NCBI GenBank assembly: GCA_021397845.1
Contig: CM038046.1
Coordinates: 2,523,001-2,587,000 of the forward strand
Source of the DNA: Areca catechu
Lineage: Eukaryota; Streptophyta; Magnoliopsida; Arecales; Arecaceae
DNA: 64,000 nt
Direction of reading: 5' to 3'
Shown in pieces: positions 44,381 through 55,255 of the stretch. The position numbers were made by a program, and so were the translations under genes. The notes under the pieces were generated by a model. That model did no database searches, was not told the DNA's origin, and saw only the letters and a program-made list of their open reading frames with translations. Positions within the stretch are counted from its first letter, which is position 1, and each line of letters begins with the position of its first letter.

Positions 44381-44513
44381 CATATACCGCTCCCGTCATG
44401 CCATATCCCGTCCCATCCATTATGTCACGTGGTGCCAGCATGGATCAATAGCTGCGTGTGGTGCGGGCCATGCTGGATTTGCTGCACCGCACGCGGTGCA
44501 CAAAGAATTACTC
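44381..44513 (-). repeat. MULE right terminal inverted repeat
   Basis: Reverse complement of the left terminus, from GAGTAATTCTTTGTGCACCG at 44513 inward to GGGATATGGCATGACGGG. The palindrome CACCGCGTGCGGTG is conserved here. Confidence 0.9.
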
Positions 44514-45784
44514 GTTTTATGGGCGGGGCTTCCTTCGGACCTTCCATGGCTTCTCTCTGTTTACACGAACGGGATTCTGATTCCTGGGCAGTGGTTACAC
44601 TTTGCTTTCTCTCTATCTTCTCTGATGCCTATAAATAGGAAGAAGAAGCGTTGGCTTCAACAATTCCTCAAGCCTGAGATTGAGCCACAAAGCTTTTTTG
44701 TGACATAGTTCTTTCTTGCAAGCTCCCGAGAGAAAAATGCCTACAACCGTGGCAGAGGATGCCGAGGGTGGAGAGAACTTCCTTCTTTTAATTGCTTTTA
44801 TCGTTCCTCCCGTGGTTTATGTTTAAGATATTTTAGTAGACACGAAGTTTTATAGTTCGAACATACAACAATGACAATTTGCACTCGTAGGTGTCTCATT
44901 GCAAACTATGACCATTTCTTTTCCTTTCCTCTCTGGATGTAGGTGCAAATTGTACACTGATTTGGGCAGGGAGGGGAGCACCACCACCAGAACCATTCTT
45001 TTTTTCATTGTCTTCTGACAATTTGAGTTCCAAGTCACATTAATTTCAATGACAGATTCATGTCAAATGTTTATGCTTGTAAACCGTAGCATGCTTTTGT
45101 AATTCATGATGGCCAATCATTTTGCAGAACACATTGGCAGACCAACTGTCATCTAGAAACTTACCATCTCTAATCAAGCGAGTCAAGGTTGCACTTACTT
45201 GGATTCCACCAGAAAACAGAAAACTCGCCCGCCGCCCCCCACCCCGCCAGCAACAAAAAAAAAAACAAAAAAGAAATAAAAATAAAAATCAGGAGTTAAC
45301 AGCTAACCCTTCTTCCCCTGTTGCTCGAGAGACTTTGTGGTACACAAGCAACCTGGGTTCAAAATAGTTGATGACCGAAGATCCATGTCATGCCTGCAAT
45401 TGAGCCGGATTTCCTAAGCTGGTAAAATCCGTGTTCCAATTTTTTTTCCAATCCATTTTTGATCCAGCGTGACCTAAGCCAGTAAAATTAAAATTGATGT
45501 TTTTGGGATACAGCAACCAGGCCTACCTTTGTGAGGATATCAATGACCGCCTGTCTGATGCTATTCGATTGCATTAATTGAGTAGGGGAAAAAGAAGAGA
45601 AATAAACAAGCTGCCAATTATTGTATCTAAGAAGAGTTGCTGAGAGAGCATAAATGAAGCACAAAATCATGCAATACGTAATTTGTATTCATTTTTTTCA
45701 TATCCCAAATTACACAGTACACGTTATTTCCCCATCTGTACAGATGTATATGAATAATGGGATAAAATACAGCCATGGCACCAT
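44514..45784. other. Intergenic, downstream of the host gene
   Basis: No gene is recognised. The stretch contains short A-tracts and open frames without domain or codon support. It separates the MULE from the 3' end of the host gene. Confidence 0.4.
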
Positions 45785-46087
45785 AATAATGGAGAACAAG
45801 AAATTTGCATGTACAACACAACTAAACTAGGAAGATACAAACCGAGGGCTTAAGATATCACCAAACTCAAGTATTAAGCTCATCGAGCAACTTATCCAAT
45901 ATCAGACCCTCCAACTCCATCCCTACACACTCCACCAAAATAATGGATAAAAAGATATTTGCATGTACAACACACAACTGAACTAGGAAGATACAAACTG
46001 AGGGTTTAAGATATCACCAAACTCAAGTAGTAGCTCATCTAGCAACTTATCCAGTATCAGACCATCCAACTCCATCCCTACATACAC
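45785..46087. repeat. 155-bp tandem duplication of the gene's 3' end
   Basis: Copy 1 (45785-45939) and copy 2 (45940-46087) share ATAATGGA.AA.AAGA, TTTGCATGTACAACACA, GATATCACCAAACTCAAGTA and TCCAACTCCATCCCTACA. Copy 2 contains the stop codon and last 34 codons of the gene; copy 1 now lies in the 3' untranslated region. They differ by roughly ten percent and a few small indels. Confidence 0.85.
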
Positions 46088-49000
46088 CGCATCCCACTGC
46101 AGGTTCAACCATCCATCATTCTTTGCAAGATCTTGAGCCACTATACTTTCAAATGAGAGATTTAGCTGTTTTTGTGAACCAAGATGCCTACTAATTTTTC
46201 CCCATACTTCCCTAAGGACATGGTGTCCCATAGGCAATGGTTTAATTTGGGAACCAAAGCATGAGAGCCAGGGGCTACTAGCAAAAGATGTTTCATAAAT
46301 TTCCAATAGAACTTCATGGATGAGATCAAGGAGAAGTTCGTGATCAAGAGACATATCATGGTTATATGTTGCAATGTCAAGTTCATCAGGCTGGCCATCC
46401 ACTTCACCCGATGGTACAGGGTCCGCTTGCTGGTAGGGAGAGTAATATGTTCCAAGAAACCCTTCAGGAACAAAACCAGATTTCTTTAATACAGCCCTCA
46501 CATAATTGAACTCACCCTCATCCAGTTGATCCACTTGAATGTGAAAAGCATCGATGTGGGAAAGGCCCCCTATCTCTGTCTTACCAGAACTAGATTCAAC
46601 AATCTCCACCACATTAGAGACATCAGCATCCAATGGGTTTTCTGCAATGGGTGAATCATCCGGTTCCTCGCAGTGGAGGCTTCTAGGCTCCTGCTCAGGA
46701 TCTGGTATTGAATAAAAAGAAAATTTAATAAAATCTGTAGTTAATGTCCTAACAACAAAATACAGTCAAGTTTGGCTGGCATTTTTTTTTAATTTGTTTT
46801 GTTGTCTGTTACCTTGCTTACAGGTAGTGGGTTTTGACATTCCATGCTTATCCATCTAATAATTCTGAAGCATGAAACTTATAGACCAGAATAAAGAGAA
46901 TATATAAATAAACTGATCATGATCAAGTCTTGCAGTTCTGAGACCTAGACAGTGACTACTGACTACAATTCCACATATCTGTGCATTGAATGATCAATAT
47001 TTATTTGTTATCATTTAATAGAATGCAAGTTCTAAAGCTACCTTGTAATATATAATGAAAGTGCTAAAAACATTGTTGATAGTTTAAGAGAAGTCACCTT
47101 CAAAAGTTAAATACTTTGCTGGAGTGACAGGATCCTCTTCCAAAAATGAGTCAAGAACAGAGATTGAGCTTTGTTTATCGGTTGGATCCATTACAGTTCC
47201 ACTCTCCTGCTCATGTAGAGAACTATATCTAGGCTTCTCTTCTCTTAAATCCGAAAACTCTTGTATTTCATTCTGATCATGCTCACCAACTAACACTGGC
47301 TGCCTAGAATTTATAATCTCTTGCTCCTGCAGAGGAATATGACTAGAGTCCTCTTTGGTTGGATATGAAACCTTACTGATCTCATTCTGGTCATGCTCAT
47401 TCATCAATAAAGAATGTTCTAGCCCTCCATCTGTTATCTCACTAATATATATATCCAAGGTTTTACATCCCGTGGGACAGGACTGTCCCGGTTTTTTCGT
47501 GGAACGGGACACGTCGGTGTCCCGCCCCGTCCTGACACTCTGGACAGGGAATGTCCCAAGGTGTTCCGATTGGGACACTGGAGTGCTGGTGGGATATCCT
47601 GTCTCAACACATGGGATAATACCTCGTCCCAGTGTCCCGTGGGATGTCCGGTCGGGACCTAAATCTTTGCATATATCTGCACCATGTTCTGTAAAACTAT
47701 TTGATTCCTTGATCTGCTTCGTATGCACAAGAGTTTCCACAGACTCTGGCCCAAGAGAATTATGGATATTAACTGCTGCATCACCATGCAGGAGACTAGC
47801 AGCTGATACTCTGGATGATAGTTCGTCATGAAATGCTTCACTTTGCACATCCTTAATTAAAGAATGTGACCTTAAACATTCAGGATTAGAAAAAATTCTA
47901 CCAAAGGTTTTGGGGATCTTCTTGTTCAGCAGACCACCGTCCTCATGGCTTGACTTCAAGCTCTCAGGCAGCCTTTTGGATTCTTGCGAAGAAATAGACT
48001 CAAGCAAATGAGAATACCTGTCCAAGGATTCAGTAAGTGAACGAGACCTTTGAATACTTTGATGCGGAAACCGATTACCAGAAATCACAATCTTATCTCT
48101 TGGGCTTTCTCTGTCACATCTAGCTGAAGCAGACCGATGTAACTGTTCTTTCATAACATCCTCGGTTGCCTTCTGTCCATAAGGCACTTTATGGAGAACT
48201 CCATCCATGGAAATCCGATGACTCTCCTTCATATTCTTGTTTATTACATCTTTTAATCTCTGTTTGAGGTTCTTAAAATGATATAAAATAGTATCATGAT
48301 CCCTCTGGCTTTTCAGTTGATGAATAGAACCAGGTAAAATTTCAGAACTAGAAGCAACTCCAGAAACATCTATGGATGCAAATTCTGATTTTAGAATATC
48401 AACCTTAATACCAGCCTTTGATGTCATAGCACCTGCACCCTTTGTGCTTGAAATTGAAGGTGTGTCCCCAAGTTGGGACTTCATTTCTTGGTCTACAATG
48501 AATTCACTTTCCTTCCACTTGGAATTGAGTCTAGATGGACCAGATTTCCTCCCCAACAAGCCTGCTACTGGGAACGAACCAGACTTGGTTAATACTTTTT
48601 TCATACCAGAATTATGATGTCTCTGTAAAAAAGTTTCCCAGAAAAAGTTTTGATCTTCAAGTATTTTTAAAAATAACTCCCTGTCGGTCCTGAGTAACTC
48701 CAGCATATTGATGAAATCTCTTGAAACATCTCTTCCCAAGCCCTTTACATCTGCATGCTTCTGCTTTGATAAGGATTCCTTTTCTTCATTTAACTTCTCC
48801 ACCATTCTTGCTTGCTCCTCTACTGAATGATCTCCAAGCTCATCAACAAGGTTATAGTCCACATGATTTAGAGTATTTGTAGCCCTACATGCCTCAGATG
48901 TTTTACCAAAAATATGCCCATCTGGGCCACCAGGTAACAGTGAATCATGTTCGGTGGCTGCAGAAGAATCAGACTTATGCGAATTGAAATAAACTGTTGA

Positions 49001-51044
49001 AATGTCATTATCAGAAGTTTCTTCATCAGGAAGAACATAATCATTGCACTCCAAATGATGGATGGAAATTGTCCGCATCAACCGTGGGGTTACGCAAAGG
49101 ATTTCCTGTTTCTGATATTGTCTCCTAGCCAATTTTTTGGAAAACAAAGCTCTCATGCGGCCCTTGCTTGGCCTTCTTTTCATAGTGTTGCCTTTGTTTC
49201 CTATCTGATTCAGTTTAAAAGATAATCAGTTAAAGCCAACATATAGAATAACCAGACCATAATACTAGAATAACTTGGTTGCACATCAACTTCATTATTC
49301 ACAGAAAAGGTTTGAGTGTATAACCAGAGATTTAGCACTAAGTCAGTGCATGAGTTGACAAGAAGATAGATAGATTGGCAGCATGTGTTGAAGATTCCAT
49401 ATGTATTAACTGCTTCAAACAAGTAGAACATAACAACCGAGCAAAGAGTAATTATCATGTTTATTAACCCATATAGTTTTCTAGCATCAAGGTCATGCAA
49501 ATGTATATGATGCTTAAACTTTAATGGTTGAACAGTTACAATTAAATATACAACTCAGGGATATCTCTTTTTCTTGTTATATACATAAAGAGGGCTTATT
49601 ACCATTTGCCTTTTTTAATTAATTACCAATCCATTGTACCATACCTCAATATCCACTCCACCCATCAAATATCTTTCTTTGTTTTTTTAATTAAATATCC
49701 ACTCCACTCATTGTATCCGACCCGATTAAAACCGAAGACAGGTATGGGTTCTAGAAAAAAAACCTGAAGCAGGTTTGGATTGAGTACAGGTAATGGTATA
49801 TCCTGCCCCGAACCTATCCTAATAAAACCTTAATCTAAATCTCCATTTCAAAATTATAATTATTTTATAATATTTACATCATGAGTTCCTTACCCAACCC
49901 AACCTGGCCTCCTTTATCTCCCTGATCCGACCCGAGGTAGGTACGGATATGAGATTTTTAATTGCAAGATGGGTACGGGTATTGACCGACTAGACCTATA
50001 TCCAACCTGTTGCCATCCCTAAGTAAAACTATGGATTCCTCAAGTTTCACTTCGAATTTATCTATGCATTTCTATCTTGATTTTCTTTTGAATTTGCAAT
50101 CACATTTTATTTGTCATGTTTTTGTCACATTTAAAATTCTATAACTTTGCATAAATTTTAGCAATTATGCATCCATGAATTGTGACTCGAACCTTCCTTT
50201 TTTTTCACAAAGTTTGAAAGACTTAAAGTATAAGGGTTTCCCAATTTGTATACTTTTGAGTAAATAACATGTACAGAAGTTTATAACAAGAAATGTCAAC
50301 AGATGTTTCTTGGTCTGCTCAAAATACCATTCCAATTAAATAAATACATAAATGTCCTTCTGCACTTGCTGAATTCTCTAATGCTCAGCAGGTTAAAATG
50401 AACTTGATATAACAAAGATTTACAAAAAGAGACTCTCATGGTAGAAGGCATGTAATGGTTGAGGATACATTACATGAGAAAGAAATTCTACCACCCCCAT
50501 ATGAAAACCATGGAGGAGAATAAAACATTATATTGTGAATCTAGGCAGATTACAAAATTTTTCTAATTTAACATTTCGATTGAACTTACCAGGAAGTTTG
50601 TTTCACTCTCCAAAATGTCATGTTGTTCACCAGTTAAAGGAACATACGATTTCGGAGTTTTAATTCCTACATAAAAAATAAGATTGATAAACATAAGCAC
50701 GAGAGTAAGTGCAGAAAACTAATAACTATTTGTTTTGCAAAACAGGATGATATACAATATAAAAAAAAGAAAGAAACATGATTTATGTAATTTGATTATA
50801 AAGACCTCTTGATTTGAAACCAGGACAAGTAAAAGAAGAGTAAAGGCATGGTACTCAGGCTAAAGGCAAAGGTATACTTCTTACCTGCATAACGTTTGTC
50901 ATCACCATGGCACTGGTCTGTAAGCATCTTTCTGTTGCGAAGGCGCTGGTGGTAATCAAAGAACTGAAAGAAGCTCCACATACACCCTGAGTATTTCTTT
51001 TCATACGCCACATTGGAATTCTGGTGCTGCAACTGTTCCGCCAT
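45983..51044 (-). CDS. DUF4378 / TRM-like protein (four coding exons)
   Basis: The coding exons are 50885-51044, 50590-50666, 47098-49204 and 45983-46701, all with GT-AG introns and consistent phase. They sum to 3063 nt, 1020 residues plus stop. The start ATG (51042-51044) has a good context (GAATGGCGG). The N-terminus (CMWSFFQFFDYHQRLRNRKML) resembles the conserved N-terminal motif of plant TRM (TON1-recruiting motif) proteins. Residues about 245-266 (FINMLELLRTDRELFLKIL) fit a DUF3741-like helix, and residues about 840-1012 form DUF4378 (GEFNYVRAVLKKSGF, LLFDLIHEVL-like LLLDLIHEVLLEIYE, DGLILDKLLDELLLEF). TRM proteins associate with microtubules and cell-division-plane complexes; the exact subgroup is not assigned. 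Residues about 589-663 come from an inserted MITE. The gene is otherwise intact and looks functional. Confidence 0.85.
47456..47669 (-). mobile_element. hAT-like MITE inside the coding exon
   Basis: A 214-bp insertion rich in GGGAC/GTCCC words. Its ends are CAAGGTTTTACATCCC and, reversed, CAAAGATTTAGGTCCC (12 of 16 match). It is flanked by 8-bp TATATATC (47448-47455) and CATATATC (47670-47677), one mismatch apart. The 8-bp duplication and CAARG-type ends fit the hAT superfamily. Insert plus duplication is 222 bp, 74 codons, and the reading frame stays open through it. Confidence 0.75.
49205..50589 (-). other. Large intron of the TRM-like gene
   Basis: A 1385-bp intron, GTAAGTTC at the 5' side and AATCAG at the 3' side. 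It contains an AT-rich stretch with repeated GACCCGA and ACCCAACC words at 49690-50000 that ends TTGCCATCCCTA (50011-50022), which looks like one end of another hAT-type MITE. The opposite end was not found. Confidence 0.6.
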
Positions 51045-52100
51045 TCGACAATGGCAGTTGAAGTACACCTCTCTTTTTGCTAACACCAAAAGATCGCAGC
51101 TGCAACACAACGAGCCTGGCAAGAAATATAAATTATTTAAAAAATCGCATCAAATTAGCAAACACGACAAAATCGATTCCTCCCCAATTCCTGCACGCTG
51201 GAAAGCACAATCGAGATTCGTATATAGAGTTAGCACATGTGCAAAAATCGGGTTTTTTTTCCCCTTCTGAAAACAGCATCTAATAAAGCATCATGAAAAG
51301 CACCAAAACGCGATTCATACCAGAAAAGCCGCCTCTGATAACTCTCTTTTCCATCAAAAAAAGATATCCGAAAAACCCAGAGAGCGTCAGTAAGTTTGCT
51401 CTTCTGTTTGCTTCTTTTCTTCAGCACTCGCCAGGTAACTGAGGCCGTCTGAAAACTGAATTAGATTTTCACCTGCTGTTCTTGGCCTGATCTGACTCAA
51501 ACACTTCTCTCTGCTCTTTTCTGCTATGAAAATCGGATCTTTTGTACATTCTTACTCTCCGTAAATTCTTTACCTCTCAAACTTCTTGTACTGTTTTTTT
51601 ATCATAAATTCTGGTGATTACTGGTGGCTGAAACCCCATTAGTCTCCATTTTGTTTTTCAAAGAAAAAAAAAAAAAAGGAGTTTCCTTGATTCATCACAG
51701 CTCTAAGGAAATAAAAGCAATACCCTAATCGTAGAAACGATCAAATAAAGACGGAATTCCTTTTTTTATAAAGAAAAAGAATCACGGAACAATCGGGTAG
51801 AACCGATCAAAACTATCACTCCATAACAAAAAATAACCCTCGATAATCTCGAGAAATCATACAAAAATTAAAAGAACTAAAATAATTTGGTAAGCAAGAA
51901 GGGGCATACCGTGAGATCGAGATGGTCTGCTGCAGCAAGAGAGGGAGAGAGAGAGACACAGAAATCAGGGATTTGGTGGCGACGGGCGGAGATGAGATCT
52001 TCCACAGAGCGTACGAGAGAAAGCAGAACAAGCAATCATTTCAAGGCCTTGTTCGCCCATCGCCCCTTTTCACGCCGGCCGCCTCTTTCGAAGTTTTATG
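51045..52100 (-). promoter_or_regulatory. 5' untranslated exons, leader intron and likely promoter side
   Basis: A splice acceptor (CTTGCCAG, exon edge 51115) lies 71 bp before the start codon. A donor (ACG|GTATGCCCC, exon edge 51910) lies further up, so a leader intron of about 794 bp (51116-51909) is likely. The upstream exon is rich in CTCTCTC. No clear TATA box is visible upstream; the transcription start is not determined. Confidence 0.5.
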
Positions 52101-52394
52101 ATTACTTTTTCTCCCTCCCGCTTTTCTCGGCCCGACAACTTTCACCACCTGGCCTCCGGTGAGACTTTGGTCTGCCCGGAGTTTCCCTAAAAACCGGTCC
52201 CTCGTTTGCTCCGCGCAAATATTAACAGAATTATAGAAAGGAGGGAGCATGGGCGTGGTAATCCACTCGAAACGAATCTTTCCAGGCGCTCTTCTCACTC
52301 ACGTTGCTTCGCGGGCCTCTTTCTGGAAAAAGTATTGCATGACCAGGCCCAATTGGGCCAGGGCAAATCTCCGACCAAATGCATCGATTGGAAA
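52101..52394. other. Upstream region of the TRM-like gene
   Basis: No gene. It is a moderately GC-rich stretch between the presumed leader exon and the small MULE, so the gene's upstream space before the transposon is only about 300 bp. Confidence 0.4.
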
Positions 52395-53151
52395 GGGTAA
52401 TTCTTTGTGCATCGGGGTAGAGTTGAAAAAATATTTTCAAATATGATTGGATTATATACGGACCATATAATTTTTTTTTTCAACATACATTCAATATTTA
52501 TTATTTTATTTTTATTAAAAATTTTAAAATATAAAAATATTTTTTTATAAAAAAAAAAGTTACGATATATTGTTACTTGAATCAGGATGTTTCATAGCTT
52601 GGATTATGATATTCATATTATAAGAATGAGGGGTATTTTTATCATTAAAAAAAAATTAATTTTTTTTCAATAATAAAAATATCCCAAGATCTTATGTTGT
52701 CCGGGTTATGATATCCTGTTTAGAAACTTGACCATGGGATAACATAAAAGGAATGGATATTTTTGTTATTGAAAGATGTATTTAATACCCACAGTTATTT
52801 TTGATTTGAAATTTTGAATAATGAAAATGCTTTTCCTTTTATGGTACCCTACAACTAAGTTTGTGAATAGAGTGCCGTAACCTAGTTCATATGATGTTAC
52901 AAGGTCGAGAGATATTTTCATTATTAAAAAATTTTTAAATTTTTTTCAAAAATGAAAAAATTCCTGGGCCCTTATAATATGAAGTGTTATAATCCAAGCC
53001 ATGTGATATTATAACCCAAGCCAAGGGATGTTATTATTTTTTTATAAGAGATGGACATTTTCATTATTCAAGATTTTTAACAAAAAATAAACAATATGTA
53101 TTAAATGCATGCTTGAATAACAAAAATGCTCCTCTCTTTTATGATATCCAT

Positions 53152-54565
53152 TGTTGCCCCCTAGATCGCTGTGGCCTGTAGCTCTAACATATCGTAGGTG
53201 CGTCGGGCTCTCTCCGGACATTTGGTCCTCTCTCCGGTCAGCTCCTGGATCGGTATAACCTGCAAAAAAGAGGAGATCCGGATCGGGGATTCCGACGGGG
53301 ATACTCCGACGATCAAGTCAGTTGAGACGATCAAAGTGAACAGTGCGTCAATGACAAAGAGCTCTGGAGCTTCTCCGTCTAGAGGAGTGAGAGTGAGATC
53401 TTAGAGGTAGAAAAATGAGGAGAAGTGGAGAGTAGAGAGCGGGGAGGTTCTCATTGCTGGTTCCTTGCCCGTTTGCTCTTTTTGTCTTACCAGTTGTCTC
53501 CCTTCTTGCCGAAGGTCCCTTCCTTTGTTTTATATGAGAGGAATGGCCCAGACCAAGTCTGGGGCTTCATCGGGATGTTGCTTTCCTGGTACCCCTTTTG
53601 GGAGGGGCTTTCCTTTGTCAGCGGCCTCCTCCTTTTCGAACTGGTCTTCGGAAGGAGATCTTCTATTAGGGGTGTTCACCGGTGTAGTACAGGTCTTGTC
53701 GCTCTGGTGGTGCAGTTTTTTGTGGGAGGTGCGGGCACCGTGCCACTGAGCCTTGAGTCACGATGGGATGTTTCTATTCCAGGAGGGACCATCGGAGTGT
53801 TACAGAGCCTGGGGCTTTAATAGGATACTCCTTCTGGAGAAGACATAGGTAGTGTGTCGTGGAAATTGGAGCCTTGGCTGCACGCGGTGGGTGCAGGCGG
53901 CATGCCACAGGGCCTAGAATTTGGTGGAACGACGTCACACAGAGGATGCAGGTGGTGCGTTGCAGCGCTTGGAACCTTTGGCAGGGCATGTGCCACCTCC
54001 TAGGGGTTGCAGGTAGCTAGGAGCTTCCTCGCTATGGTCTGGTCTTCTCTGATTCTTTCTTTTTGGCTAATGGCGAGAGCTTCGATCCTGGCAGGAGGGG
54101 GAGCTCTATCTCAGGAGCTCAACCCTAGATGGTAGGAGCGCGACCTCGACCGGGAGCTCGACCCTAGATGGTGGGAGCACGATCTCGCCGGGAGCTTGAC
54201 CTCGGATGGGAACTGACCTTGACCGAGGGCTCGATCCTGGATGGCGAGAGCACGACCTCGCCCGAGAGCTCGACCTCGGATGAGAGCTGACCTTGGCCGG
54301 AGGCTCGACCCTGGATGGCGGGAGCACGACCTCGACCGGGAGCTCGACCTCGGATGGGAGCTAATCTCGACCAGGAGCTCGACCCTAGATGGCGGGAGCA
54401 TGACCTCACCTGGGAGCTCGACCTCGGCCGGGAGCTCGACCTCGGATGGGAGCAACCTCGACCAAGGGCTCGACACTTTTGGTCGCCACATCTAGGTGGC
54501 ACTTTCACCAGCATGGCCACTAGCTAGGTTCGACATAGGTCCACGTCAGCGATAGTACCACATCA
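53152..54565 (-). repeat. Solo Tat-type LTR inserted in the small MULE
   Basis: On the minus strand it starts TGATGTGGTACTATCG at 54565 and ends TAGGGGGCAACA at 53152, 1414 bp. It is homologous to 20385-21668 (TGATGTGG start, U5 words, minisatellite). A TATA-like CATATAAAAC is near 53535. Flanking TCCAT and CCTAT agree at 3 of 5 bases, both differences C/T, a plausible eroded duplication. No internal region remains, so it is a solo LTR. Confidence 0.7.
54080..54480. repeat. GAGCTCGACC minisatellite in solo LTR
   Basis: About twenty copies of an 18-22 bp unit (GGGAGCTCGACCTCGGAT, GGGAGCACGACCTCG) lie in U3. They match the minisatellite at 20455-20720 in reverse. Confidence 0.85.
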
Positions 54566-54911
54566 CCTATGATTTAGTTTGTGAACAGGATATCACAACC
54601 CTTTTTACAGGATGTCACAAGGCCAAAAGGTATTTTCGTCATTGAAAAATCTTTAAAATTTTATCAATGATGAAAATATCTCTCAGTCTTATAACATGAA
54701 ATGTCATAATCCAAGTCATGGAGTATCATAATCCAAGCCATGAAATGTCATAATTTTTTTTATATAAAAGGAATAATTTTGTTATTCAAAATTTTGACGA
54801 AAAGTAAAATTATAGGCATTTAATATGCTTTGAAAAGTAGGACTTATATGGCTAATCAAGTTGTGTGGTGTATTTTTTCTTCATAGAGGATAGTGTACAA
54901 AGAATTTCTCC

Positions 54912-55255
54912 ATTCAGGAATTGGTGAAATACAAGAGATGATGTGGTGTGTTATCCATCATGGGATTTAGTGTGGATTGGATCTTATTATAGTAAAAGGA
55001 AATTATTAGTCTCATATCGATTGTAAGCCGATGAAAGCTCTAATTTATATGGGAAGGAATCTTTCTTTCCACACGAGGCACCATTTGGATTGACATGCAA
55101 AAGGATAAAATAGTAAGGTCCATAGGCTAGATCGAACAATACCTTATATGCCGAGCCATGAGTCCTTGGCTATAATATTGATGGCCTATGCAGGTTTCGA
55201 ACCTATAACTATAATGATCTTTGGCTACAACAGACCTGTGATTGTGATGCACCTC
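54912..55255. other. Unassigned spacer
   Basis: No gene, RNA or repeat is recognisable between the small MULE and the older Sirevirus LTR. Confidence 0.4.

Larger units (their letters stand above)
34714..44513 (+). mobile_element. 9.8-kb Mutator-like element (FAR1-type, with Ulp1-like gene)
   Basis: Terminal inverted repeats of about 133 bp bound a unit holding a FAR1/MULE/SWIM transposase on the plus strand (36623-39177), an Ulp1-like pseudogene on the minus strand (40549-42958) and three blocks of tandem repeats. Ulp1-carrying MULEs are known in plants, and this belongs to that kind. Nonsense changes in both genes show that this copy is not autonomous now. A 9-bp target duplication could not be seen; the exact ends may be off by a few tens of bases. 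Confidence 0.85.
52395..54911. mobile_element. Small non-autonomous MULE related to the 9.8-kb one
   Basis: The left end GGGTAATTCTTTGTGCATCG and the right end (reversed) GGAGAAATTCTTTGTACAC resemble the GAGTAATTCTTTGTGCACCG terminus of the large MULE. Inside are repeated phrases such as TCATAATCCAAGCCATG and AGTGCCGTAACCTAGTTCAT, like the internal motifs of that element. No transposase is present. About 1.1 kb remains once the inserted LTR is removed. A 9-bp target duplication is not clear. Confidence 0.6.

Noticed and set aside
47355..47831. Plus-strand 158-codon frame across the MITE
   Set aside because: Antisense shadow of exon 3 and of the inserted MITE; no independent evidence.
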